From assembly GCA_032871835.1 (NCBI GenBank), contig CM065299.1:30430074-30494073 (forward strand): DNA of 64,000 bases, in the 5' to 3' direction. The translations under genes were made by a program, and so were the position numbers. This DNA comes from Dipteronia dyeriana. Its lineage: Eukaryota > Streptophyta > Magnoliopsida > Sapindales > Sapindaceae. Shown here one piece after another: positions 1-9,562 of the stretch (the first letter of the stretch is position 1; every line of letters starts with the position of its first letter). The notes beneath the pieces were generated by a model. It ran no database searches, was not told where the DNA came from, and worked only from the letters and a program-made list of their open reading frames with translations.

Positions 1-560
1 TGTTGCATTCAAATCCAAAACAAGTGATATTTTGCAAAGCAAACATCAAAAGGGTTTCCAAAAGAATTCAAACCAATTTGTATGCTTTTGTCATAATCAA
101 ACAAGATATAGTTTCAAAAATTTGAAAATAAAGCAACTATATCAATCCTTAAAGGCAAAACAAGACATGAGCGACTATTGCACCATTTTTGATTTTTTCG
201 GATAGTTATTCGTATGATAGTAGTCTTGTTTCACCATTAAGAAAATAGAGAAGAGTAATTTGGATATAAAATCCTTATTAATTGCTTGGATACAAGATCC
301 TTATTGATTAGTGTTCTCATTTGCACTCACACACATTTGCATTAAAGCAATCAAACTCAATTCATGCATGTCATTTTAAGCATGTAATAAAAAGCAAGTT
401 CACATGTCATGGAGATAAATTATAGGTCATTCAAATGTAGAAACTTATAAGTATATATGTGCAACCAAGAATCTCAAGCAATTAATAAAAGAGCATAAAA
501 TTAATAAACTTTTTGCTTATAGCAAATCATACAAGTTCGATCTCTTTGCTTGAGCTCCCC
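1..560. other. AT-rich stretch without a recognisable gene
   Basis: No open frame or motif that I recognise on either strand. By position it lies downstream (minus strand) of the Copia C gag zinc knuckle, so it should hold protease or pol sequence of that element, but I find no DSGxSxHM-like or integrase motif. It may be a decayed or rearranged part of the element. Confidence 0.4.
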
Positions 561-583
561 AAATGGGGTCAAATCCAACCAAG

Positions 584-1931
584 TCAATGGGAGGCATAAA
601 CCCCCATAGACCTACCAAGTCCATTGGACCTAGTCGAGTCTACGGATGTCTCATAGACACCAAGGCAAGCGGGTTCATTCTTTCTAATCCATATAGGTTC
701 CACTTTTTCATTTTTAGTGGTGATAAACAATTTCCTAGAATCCCTAGGTTCATGCAAACTTGCCCTCTTTTTCAACCGTTTTTCTTTCATGCTCTCTAAT
801 TTACACCTCTTAATGTAATTAAAGCAATTTGGTCTTAAGTGACCAATCATACCACAAAAATGACAAGTAGGTACAAAGAAAGAATTCATACCATTGCATT
901 GTGATCTCATCTGGGCATCGTCATGTTGATGAGGTTGTCTTTGATGGTGCATCGGTTTACATCTCTTTAGAGCTTGAGTCGATTGGTGGCACCTTTGTTG
1001 TCTAGCTTGAGGTGGTTGAGTCGGTTGATCTTGCCTCCATGTTTGGTCATGCTTTTTATGATCAAGTCATTTCCTTAAAGTTGGTTTGTTTGAGGAGGTG
1101 ATTGACTTCTCAAGGACTTGTCCATTCTTCTTGAATTGCCTAGGCTTTGGTTGAGTTACGTAGGCTTGTGTGGACTTTCCTTGAGTTGAAGGTTGCTTGG
1201 ATGATATCTTACTTTTACCTTGAGCTTGAGGTTGTTTGACCTTGGCCTTCTTTAATTCTTCAAGGCACCTCATCTCTCTTTCCTTGACAATCTTTAATGA
1301 GTTCTCTTTGTTGGCAAGTTCATCTTTCATTGCCTTCATCCTTTGATGGAAATATTCAATCTCCTTCTCATACTTGGACACATCAATCTTGTCCATCATT
1401 AAGGAGTCATCAATGGAGGTCACTTTCTCCATGGTCTTCAATTTGGAGACAAGAATGGAGGTGTCTTCCATTTGGTCTTCCATGATCTCTTTTTACCGAT
1501 GAAGTTGATTTTGACAATTTTGCTTGCTTTCTTCAAGGGTACGGATCTTTTCTTCTGAGGAAACCGTCTACAATCTCAAAGTCTTATTGTCCTTAGAGAG
1601 CTCTTCATTTTGCTTCAAAACTTTGAGAAGGGTCACTTGACATTCCTTAATTGAGTCAATTCCTTTATCAAGACCTTTGCCTTGGTCACTTGTTACCACA
1701 CCAAAATCTTCCACATAGGAAGCACCCAAGGTCATGAAGTTAAGCATATGCTCTACATTATTCTTAAGCAAGGTCTTCTTGTTTACCTCATTCACTTTGG
1801 ATTTCATCCTTTTCTCCTCCTTCACATTGGAGGTCGTACTCTTCCATGAGAATTATCTCGTCGCTTTTCCCATTCTCAACTTTGGAGTTCATTCTAGCAA
1901 TACCCACTCTAAGTGTTTCACTCTCACACAT
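584..1931 (-). pseudogene. Copia-type gag remnant with CCHC zinc knuckle (Copia C)
   Basis: Minus-strand gag region of a Ty1/copia retrotransposon. A start codon lies at 1931-1929, about 105 bases inside the PBS. The frame shifts near 1825, then runs 1825-1568 and 1483-1067 as Lys/Glu-rich, coiled-coil-like sequence (KEEKRMKSKVNEVNKK; EYFHQRMKAMKDELANKE). The 952-584 frame has a zinc knuckle, CHFCGMIGHLRPNC, followed by a basic tract and PIWIRKNE, which resembles the PxWVRKxD segment that follows the knuckle in plant Copia polyproteins. In Copia gag the knuckle binds the genomic RNA in the virus-like particle. At least two frame breaks (near 1825 and between 1483 and 1568) and stops after 584 make it non-functional. 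Protease, integrase and RT are not visible; they would lie left of the window. Family assignment is firm, lineage is not. Confidence 0.8.
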
Positions 1932-2035
1932 GGTGTTTAGGTTAAGTGAAAGAATGAAATGCTAATAACAAAAATGCAAACAAATGCAAGACACATAAAC
2001 AAGAGCCTGGATCACCTAAGTATGTCTAGGAACCA

Positions 2036-2047
2036 GCTCTGATACCA
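2036..2047 (-). promoter_or_regulatory. Primer-binding site (initiator Met-tRNA) of Copia C
   Basis: On the minus strand it reads TGGTATCAGAGC, the standard plant Copia PBS complementary to the 3' end of tRNA-iMet. It fixes the orientation: 5' LTR to the right, gag to the left. Confidence 0.9.
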
Positions 2048-2146
2048 AATAGAAAGTTCCCTAATAACATGTGTCTGATAACCTAGAGGGGGTGGGGGGT
2101 GAATAGGTTTTAATCAAGTCAATTACTAACTTTTCATGATTAATCA
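2048..2146 (-). repeat. Copia C 5' LTR, inner fragment (split by gypsy 1)
   Basis: Sequence between the PBS and the gypsy 1 insertion. It contains CCTAGAGGGGGTGGGGGGTG followed by AATAGG (about 2081-2107), a motif also found at the same end of the LARD-like LTRs near 51615 and 60020. The exact LTR edge is uncertain (2048 to about 2070). The LTR resumes at 12292. Confidence 0.65.
2142..2146. other. Target-site duplication AATCA (left) of gypsy 1
   Basis: AATCA directly precedes the left LTR and is repeated at 12287-12291 directly after the right LTR. A 5-bp duplication is typical of Ty3/gypsy integration. Confidence 0.93.
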
Positions 2147-3038
2147 TGTTGACATCAATTTCTGGATGCGAGAGAAAAGTCAACAAGATTGGATTTTAGG
2201 TGTGATTTCAAAGAGAAAGAGAAAGAGAAAGTAATTGGACACAAGTTTTACGTGGTAAAACTCCGATGACCGGAGAAACGTCCACGGGTGGTTGAATAAA
2301 CAACCGAGCCAAAATCCACTATTGAAAAAGATTTACAACTCTCGATCTCTCTTTTTTCTCTCTGTATTTGCTATATCTTTTTATGACGAGATTATGGGTC
2401 TATTTATATGTGCATAGAACCCTAATCATTTTTGTACAAGTAATGAAAGATCTTTGTATTTAATTATGATTTGGTTACTTGTTTGGAGTAGTCTGTTTTT
2501 TTTCCTATCTTGGAGACTAGTATAGAGATAGAATGAGACTCTAGTGAAATAGTCCAGTTAGGATTTATCTTATAAATGCGTAGTCTTTTTGAAGAAAAAA
2601 AATTGTTGCCCGATTTGGAACCTTTTTCCTGTTTGGTATTCTATTCATCTTGGAATTCTTCTTTGACGGGGGTATCTTTGCGTATTTTAAAATAATTCTT
2701 GGTTCGTGTGCGAGTTATGTGCTAGGCTTCTTTACTCGGTTTTTTTCTTGTTTTCCCCGAGTAGAACATGATGTTAGCTGGTCCCGAATGACGTCATCTG
2801 GTCCCGAGTAGAACATTATGTCAGCTAACCCCGAGTAACATTAACTGATCCCGATTAGGATATGATGTAAGTTGATCCCGAGTGGGTTTTGCTCAATACT
2901 TATTTTTATATTTACTTGGGTTCCTCTTCTCTTGAAATATCTTACGGGATATTTTCTGAATGTCTATTTGGATATCCACCTGGCAATTTCATCCTCTTTG
3001 TCAATGACGTGTACGTCCAATAAAATTTACATACGACA
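2147..3038 (-). repeat. Gypsy 1 3' LTR
   Basis: 892 bp, beginning TGTTGACATC and ending ATACGACA on the plus strand. It aligns end to end with 11395-12286 with scattered substitutions. It contains an odd set of TCCCGAGT/TCCCGAAT words (2783-2885) spaced about 25-30 bp apart, also present in the other LTR. Confidence 0.93.
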
Positions 3039-3052
3039 ATACCCCTTTAAAA
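3039..3052 (-). promoter_or_regulatory. Polypurine tract of gypsy 1
   Basis: On the minus strand AAAGGGGTAT abuts the 3' LTR, in the position where plus-strand DNA synthesis would be primed. Confidence 0.7.
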
Positions 3053-3377
3053 TATTTTTGCCGAACAGTGTTTTGTTCCAGGCAAAAGTATTTTAATCAA
3101 TCTTTCAATTTTTACGTGTGATTAATGCTAGAGTAAACGTCTTGTCTTAATGACGTGTCTTAATGGTGTTTATGTAAATTTAATTCGGCCTCCTCACGTG
3201 AAATCTCAATGATTGCGGCGTTTTGGAGTTCTGACGGCCTTGGTCAGTTCTTCTCTTAACACGTGTCCTCTACCTCTTCATTTCTCGATACCATTTATGA
3301 GAAACGACCAACGCATCCCCTAGTGCGCCGTCTACATCATCAAATCTTCCTTTGATTTTTCCCGCTTCTCGAGATTT

Positions 3378-3420
3378 TAGGGTTTTGTGCTATTATCCCT
3401 TTAAATACTCTACTGAACGG
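3378..3420 (+). promoter_or_regulatory. Possible promoter of the gypsy 1 antisense gene
   Basis: A telobox-like TAGGGTTTT at 3378-3386 and a TATA-like CTTTAAATA at 3399-3407 lie about 190 bp upstream of the first ATG (3597) of the plus-strand gene. Both are common in plant core promoters. This is positional inference; no transcript is known. Confidence 0.35.
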
Positions 3421-3586
3421 GGTTGCCCTTGTTTATTCTCATACTCAAATCGGAAAATTTTCAACCTAGGCTTTTGTTTTGCACAAAAAATCTCTATTCT
3501 CTGTTGAGGTTTTTACATCAGGTTTCTTCACTCAAGGTTTGTTTTAATGAATCCGACTTTCCATCGTCGACTATTTACCATAGCTC

Positions 3587-3618
3587 TCGATCAAGGATGG
3601 GGAAACATCAAAGTAAAA
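3587..3618 (+). repeat. 32-bp direct repeat around the antisense-gene ATG (copy 1)
   Basis: The same 32 bases, holding the ATG of MGKHQSK, recur at 3767-3798. The offset is 180 bp, a multiple of three, so the two ATGs share a frame. Confidence 0.9.
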
Positions 3619-3766
3619 CTGGTTTCTTACGCTCATAGATTATTGAGGGAAATCCCCCAGATGAACCTCCTTCTTTAAAAGTTGATGTTTCTGGGTTTTA
3701 CCCTGACGTCTATTTTAGTTCTAAATCTAGTTTTGAATCTGTCATTTCTAATCACATGGTACCTCT

Positions 3767-3798
3767 TCGATCAAGGATGGGGAAACATCAAAGTAAAA
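3767..3798 (+). repeat. 32-bp direct repeat around the antisense-gene ATG (copy 2)
   Basis: Second copy of the repeat at 3587-3618; this one leads into the longer open frame ending at 4100. Confidence 0.9.
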
Positions 3799-5368
3799 GT
3801 GAAGTCCATAAGCACAACTCAGGCATCGTTCAGATCAGGGAGCAGATTATTGATGAGAAAGACGTCGAAGAGGAGTTCAGAAAATCTCGTCTCTCTTTTT
3901 CTGTCGATCACTCGAGTGGGTATGACACCGAGCCGAATGTGGTCGGGGAGGATGAGATTGGAAAATATCATGCCAGATTCGACTTGGATGATTCAGTTAT
4001 TCTAATTCCTGCCAGTGATAGAGCCGTGTGGAACCCTCCCCCGAGTATGGTGGCAATCTATGGGTCCATACTTTGTTGCGGCGTCACTCTTCCTCTTTAG
4101 TCGTTTATCGTTTGGTTTCTGGCTGAAGTAGGGAACGCTCCAGTCCAACTAGCCCCGAACAGCTACAAGATCTTGATGTGCATGTGGCACATGTGGAGCC
4201 GAATGAACCTGTCGCCGCCTTCCCCGAGTGAAATCAGGCACTTCTACACACTAAGGCAGTCTAGTCGGACAGGGACTTATTTTCTCATGTCTAACTGCTG
4301 GGTCCCTGAGGTGACAAAAGTGAATCGAGGAGTTGATACCTCTGATGATGCCAAAAAGAGAGGCTTTGTATGGGGATTTCCTTCATCCAACAAGTACTGG
4401 AAGAACAACTAGTTTTTCGTCGAAGGAAACCTTGGACTTGAAGTTACTCTTTTGGCTGGAGAGACTCAGAAGGTGCTGAAAGTTCTCTATTTTTTCTGTT
4501 CCCCTTAGACGTGGAACAAGAAAAATCTTGAATTCTCTGATACTGAACTAAACAGACTTGCTCAGACTGCAGTGCGTACTTTGGAAAAAAAGAGCAGGTC
4601 TTATCTTTTCAGTGAGAAGAATATGATAGTGCTTGGCTTCTACATCAAGATTTTAGGCTATCGCAAACGACGTAAGTGGTATTCCCACCTTTTTTTTATT
4701 ATATTTTTTTATTATGCTTTCTATATTCTGACTTGATTCTCATTAATGTTTGAAATGTATGACTCGGACATTGTCTGCGACGTCCAGGCTTGCCAAGTGA
4801 AATCAATCCTTCAAGCGAGCCAAAAAGAAGCTTCTCGTCAAAGCAAAGAAGACATTGCCCCGCCTGAGTCAGATGAAGACCCCGTTGAAACTAAAGAGCA
4901 TATTCCTAAATATGTCCCCGAGAAAGTCATCCGTCCGGCTGTAGGGGAGTCTAGTGGTCCGAGTGGCCCTGCTGACCACACCCAGAAATTGCCTGAAGAT
5001 AGAGGGAGGCAATGTGATGGTCTTAGTAAGGGGCCTGGCGAACCGAGCTCCCCAGTTGCGGTTCCCACAAAGATGATGGACGCTGATCATGGAGGTAAAA
5101 CCTCTGATGGATAAGTAAATACAGATCCTGAATTTTTTGAATCCTTCCGGGATGATGATCAGGAAGATCCCTCAGCTGATCTCGGCTTTCACCGTTCTTG
5201 GGTTGATAAATGGAAAGCGTTTGATTCTTCCACTCGTCCTTATAAGGATCCTCAGGTGGTTTCATTCATTGATTCTAGTGATGAAGACACCGGGGTCGAG
5301 ATTCTCTCGAGCATTGATGTTGAAGCATCGGCAGGTATGGAGACTTATGACCCGAACAAGGGCTCATT

Positions 5369-5400
5369 CCACCCCCCCTCCCCCCTCCCCCCTCCCCCCG
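5369..5400 (-). other. Regular C-tract (G-quadruplex-prone on the minus strand)
   Basis: Runs of six to seven C separated by single T or A on the plus strand, inside the coding frame (Pro-rich HPPSPLPPPPEVE). The minus strand, which is the retrotransposon RNA sense, has four consecutive G6 runs. Confidence 0.75.
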
Positions 5401-5573
5401 AGGTTGAAGATCTAAGGGCCGAATCTTCGAGAGGTCCTTCCTATCCTTCTCCTCAGGATACGCTTAGAGCGATGTCATCTGGTCGGGCTTTCATCGGGGA
5501 TAATCACTGGAGCCATTTCAGGGATGCTCCTTTGACGAGCTGTCTTAAGAATATTTTCAACGGCGTATCTTAT

Positions 5574-5638
5574 GTAAGTTTTGTTCATGACTTTTATTTT
5601 GTCTTACCTGCTAGATTTTTAATTAAACTCTCTTGTAG
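5574..5638 (+). other. Probable intron in the gypsy 1 antisense gene
   Basis: Starts GTAAGTTTTG and ends CTCTCTTGTAG, T-rich between, 65 bp, with coding-like sequence on both sides (exon 2 starts near an ATG, MAEFVELVQTQQHQ). Short for a plant intron but plausible. Confidence 0.6.
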
Positions 5639-6584
5639 ATAATGGCAGAGTTTGTTGAGCTGGTTCAGACTCAACAACATCAGGCCAATCAAATAAGGCG
5701 TCTTGATGCTCAGCTGAAAGAGATTTAGGATTGCCGTGCTCGGGTTGAATCGACTTATCAAAAAGATGTGGGCTTTGCCCAAGTGTTTGCCGACCACTGT
5801 TTGGCAAAGCAATTAGAGGTTGAGGAAAGAGCTTCTTTGGCAGAGGATAAGGTTATGTGACTTTAAAACTTGTTGTCTTCTGCCCAGGAATCGATGCTTA
5901 AAGCCGAACAGGAAGCGGAGCAGCCTAAGTCGGGGTATGAACAGAAGATTGAAGACTTGGAACACCAGGCTTTAATGGTCGAATCTTTATCCAAAGAGAC
6001 CAGGCTGGAACTTGAAGTTGATTATTTTAAAAGATCCCCTGCTTACGATGCCTTTCTCCTTTAGGAATTTCAGCGAGGGATAGTTTTAGCTGATGAATTT
6101 TTTAAGGTCAAGAATCGGGCAACTGAAAAAGCCCGAATCAACATGGATCTGTCGATCAAGAACCACGTGGATCTGTCCCTAGAATCCCTTCAGACTCAAA
6201 TGAAGAAGTGGAGACCTTATTGTTGTAGCTGAGGCAAAGAACCCCACCCCATGCATTTGGAGGTTCCATCAGAGCACTCTCTCTCTCTCGACCTTTTATG
6301 CCAATCTAGAGTTGGGCGTGGAAGGTTTGATGTCTGATGTCGGATCGATCCTTGGAGAAGATTACAGCGAATGGATGGAAGATTCGGTTGACATAATTAC
6401 TTGGCTTTCAAATGAGAGTCTCCTCTGCAAGTATGAAATGGTTCCCGACCCGAGCATCGGCAAGAGTTCCAAATCCTCCTCCCAACCTTGATTTATTTTT
6501 GTAAAGATTCATTTTGTAAAGATTTTTTTTTATTGATGAAAGTGTGAATTGTAATTCAAAATCGAGTGGTTTAATCTTGCTCAA

Positions 6585-6890
6585 AATTTCACCGAGTATT
6601 TTATCTAACTTGATTTTATTATTGCTTCTAATGCCGAGTATCTTACTGAACTGGCTAACGTAATCACTGCCAGATCTTAAACTGGCTAACTGCGATCTGT
6701 GCCAAGTATCTTATTAAACTGGCTATTGCAATCTACGCCAAGTATCTTATTAAACTGGCTATTACAATCTTTATGCCAAGTATCTTATTAAACTGGTTGT
6801 TTTTGTCCGAGTAACTTCGCCGAGTATCTTATTAAACTTGGTTTCGTTATCCAGTCTTCCAATGCCAAGTATCTTATTAAGCATGCCATA
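6585..6890. repeat. Degenerate 40-60 bp tandem repeat between antisense gene and pol
   Basis: About seven units built on GCCRAGTATCTTATTAAACT followed by GGCTA and a variable part (starts near 6592, 6634, 6702, 6738, 6775, 6819, 6862). It sits in the 3' untranslated part of the gypsy element, where Tat elements often carry tandem repeats. Confidence 0.85.
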
Positions 6891-6920
6891 TTTCTTATTC
6901 GGGACTTCTCCCTTTTTCTC

Positions 6921-7640
6921 TTATAGCTCATCTAGACTGTGTAACAACATATCAACATTCTGATCTTCATTATATAGCCTGACCCGGGGTGATGCATATG
7001 ATGTTTCCACGGGGATAACAACTTCTGTTCCAAACGCTAAAGTGAATGGAGTCTCTCCTGTTAAAGTTCTTGTTATCGTCTGATATGCCCATAATACTTC
7101 GGGGAGTTTTTCAACCCAACTTCCTTTCTTGGCATCTAGCTTTTCTTCTAGTGTATGCTTGATGATTTTCTTTACTGCTTCAGCTTGCCCATTTGTTTGA
7201 GGGTGGGCAGGTGTGGCATAGTAATTGGCAATTCGGTACTCTTTGCACAACTGTCTGAATTTCAGGTTATCAAAATGGGTACCGTTGTCAGTAATGATAG
7301 TGTTTGGAACTCCAAACCTATAGAGTATATTCTTTTTCATGAAATTTATGGCATTTGCTTATGTGATATGCACTTATGCTTCAGCTTCTGCCCACTTCGT
7401 GAAATAGTCAATGGCTACTATTGCATGCTTCGCTCCACCCTCTGTCTCTGCTGTCATTGGGCCAATTAAATCCAAGCCCCACATGGAAAATGACCATGGG
7501 GATGTGAGGCTTCTGAGTTGTTCAGGGGGTTGTCAGATATCATTAGCAATCCTTTGACAAGTATTGCATTTTTCCCAACATCGTTGTGCATCCGAGAATA
7601 AAGTAGAGGCCAATAATAACCTTACTGAGTACCTAATGTG
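6921..7640 (-). pseudogene. Gypsy 1 integrase
   Basis: Integrase of the rve/DDE type that inserts the cDNA. Read on the minus strand: zinc-binding end with CQRCWEKCNTCQR (near 7590), then GLDLIGPM holding the first Asp, IVAIDYFTKWAEAEA, then ITDNGTHFDN with the second Asp, and HPQTNGQAEAVKK with the catalytic Glu. The C-terminal part (WVEKLPEVLWAYQTI, TPFTLAFGTEVVIPVE) is typical of plant gypsy elements. Stops near 7365 and 7520 interrupt it; the segment 7340-6921 is open. No chromodomain is seen, as expected for Tat rather than chromoviruses. Confidence 0.88.
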
Positions 7641-7919
7641 CTAAACTTTTACCCCCAGTATGGTTTCCACAAACTCCCCCGTGGATTTCCTATAATATAT
7701 GACAAGCATCTTCTTCTGATACACATCTTTGGAGTGTTCGGGAAAACCCTCTTCTGTATAGTTCTCCTCTAACCAATGTGTACCTTGATGATCGATACCT
7801 GATGAGTTTTGCTTATAGGGGATCTTTCGGGAGCATGCCTTCTTCCAGGAGCCTTTTCAGTTGAGTCATCTAACCATTTGACTGTGTTCGGATTTCTAAA
7901 ATTTTAAAGTTTTTCTGTT

Positions 7920-8400
7920 CAGCTGTGCTTGGTTTGAGGAGACGTGCAACCAGAATAGTTTTTGGCCTGATTGTGGTTGTTACTGATGCTAGTTTGGACA
8001 AAGCATCTGCCTTTTCATTCTCTTCCCTGGGAATCTAGGCAATCTTATATTCTTTGAATTTCTGAAGGAGCTATTTTGCTATGTCACGATAGGCTATCAT
8101 ACCTTAATCTATGGCTTGGTATTCCTCCAGGACTTGGTTGACAACTACCTGTGAGTCACTAATATCTTGACCTCATCTGCTCATAGGGCTATGCAAACTC
8201 TGAGTCCAGCTAGTAGCGCCTCGTACTCAGCTTAATTATTTGTTGCTTTGAAGTCAAACCTCATGGCATATTCGACATCATCTCCTTCCGGGGTGCACAC
8301 TACGATCCCTGCCCCGCTGCTATGAGTGTTTGAAGAGCCATCGACATACAATTTCCATGGGAATTTTTTTTTCCGACATTTTTTTTGCTTTTAGGTTTGG
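7920..8400 (-). pseudogene. Gypsy 1 second RNase H (archaeal-type aRH)
   Basis: Minus strand shows LYVDGSSNTHSSGAGIVV near 8350, then a TNN-AEYEALLAGLRVC segment (8200-8250), SDSQVVVNQV, and ENEKADALSKLAS near 8020. These are the Asp, Glu, Asp and Asp-bearing blocks of an RNase H fold distinct from the one fused to RT. Dual RNase H is a known mark of the Tat lineage. Several in-frame stops are present. Confidence 0.8.
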
Positions 8401-8439
8401 TTCTATGAACTCTGCTATAAAATCTACCACCGCTTTGGC

Positions 8440-8780
8440 CATTGAGAGATGTCATGTGGACGTACTGGATATCAAATTCACTTAGTTCGATTGCCCATTT
8501 GGTTAGTCTTCTGAAAATTTCTTGCTTCTGTAAAATTTGCTTAAGTGGGCAGTCGGTGAGGACCTGAATTGTATGAGCCTGAAAGTATGGCCTTAGCTTC
8601 CTTGCTGCTGAAACCAATGCTATGGCCATTTTTTCTGCCTATGAATACCTGGTTTCGGCTGGTAAAAACATCTTGCTAGTATAATACAATGGCCTATGTA
8701 CTCCATCTTCTATTCTAACTAGAACTGAGCTTGCTGCTAGTTCTGTAATTGTTAAGTATAAGTGGAGTGTCTCTCCTATT
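8440..8780 (-). pseudogene. Gypsy 1 RT-linked RNase H
   Basis: Minus-strand segment with AIALVSAARKLRPYFQAH, VLTDCPLKQIL and RLTKWAIELSEFDIQY, the usual RNase H end of Ty3/gypsy RT. It degrades RNA in the RNA/DNA hybrid during reverse transcription. Open over 8629-8440 but with a stop just upstream (about 8640). Confidence 0.85.
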
Positions 8781-8863
8781 TTGGGTTTCGAAAGGATGGG
8801 AGCTCGCCCTAGGTACTCTTTGATTTTTAAGAATGCCTGCTCGCACTCTTCGTTCCATTCGAG

Positions 8864-9355
8864 TCATTTTCCTTTTTTGATCACTTTAAAAAATGGAGAA
8901 CATTTATCTGTGGCCCTTGAGATGAATCTGCCCAAGGAAGCTATGCATCCTGTTAAGCATTGCACTTCTTTTAGCGTCCTTGGTGAGATTATTTTCTGTA
9001 GGGCCTGGATCTTTTTAGGATTGACTTCGGTTCCCCTTTGGTGAACTTGGAAACACAAGAACCTTCTTGAAGGGACCCCGAATAAGCACTTGTTCGGGTT
9101 AAGCTTCATTTGGTATTTCCTCAAAACATCGAATGTCTCTCGCAGGTCTGAAGTATGCTTGTCTAACGAGATGATCTTGGTCAACATGTCATCTATGTAG
9201 ACTTCCATGTTTCTTCCTATTTGTCTTGCAAAGACTCGATGGAGGGGTCTGACCTCAACTTCCCCGAATCCTGTAAGTGGGGTATAAAAAGGCTGTAAAT
9301 CCTTTCGGTCCAATATGAGTTGATCGTAGACTGCTACATTGAGAATGTCTGCCAA
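8864..9355 (-). pseudogene. Gypsy 1 protease/RT fusion remnant
   Basis: One open 163-codon frame joins two parts of pol that are normally far apart. Its start (ADILNVAVYDQLILDRKDLQ, then PLTGFG) is the retropepsin C-terminal region; it passes directly into RQIGRNMEVYIDDM, the RT active-site block, then LNPNKCLFGV, FLCFQVHQRGTEVNPKKI and LTGCIASLGRFIS (RT thumb). The RT fingers and most of the palm are absent. The catalytic Asp pair in YIDD is present, but the enzyme cannot fold. The join keeps the reading frame. Confidence 0.85.
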
Positions 9356-9562
9356 ACTTCCATTGTCTTTTAAGATTCTCCTGACTTCCTTGTGTCCAAT
9401 TCGGGCACTTATGACTAGGGCATCGTTTGGTCAAACATCGACCCCATGCGAGTCAGCTTCATTGAATATTATTGGGTCCCATCATTCTTTTACCCTTTTT
9501 GGGTCTGGTTCGACCGAGTTCAGGTCAAAGTTCTGTCTTGCCTCCACTGCTTCTCTGATTTC

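Larger units (their letters stand above)
3597..6491 (+). pseudogene. Gypsy 1 extra antisense gene (Transposase_28-like domain plus coiled coil)
   Basis: Runs opposite to gag-pol, between the 3' LTR and integrase. The segment 4020-4430 reads like the plant 'putative gypsy type transposon' domain (Transposase_28, PF04195): LPL, then APVQLAPNSYKILMCMWHMW, SEIRHFYTL, then FPSSNKYWK and FFVEG. The middle (4750-5560) is a low-complexity Ser/Pro/Glu stretch. The end (5640-6230) is Gln/Glu/Lys-rich and coiled-coil-like, closing at a stop near 6491. An intron fits at 5574-5638; another donor (GTAAGTGG, about 4671) has no clear acceptor. Stops at about 4098, 4410, 5112, 5726 and 6062 break the frame. 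Start choice is unclear: ATG 3597 is soon stopped, ATG 3756 or 3777 opens the longer frame. The protein's function is not known. Confidence 0.7.
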
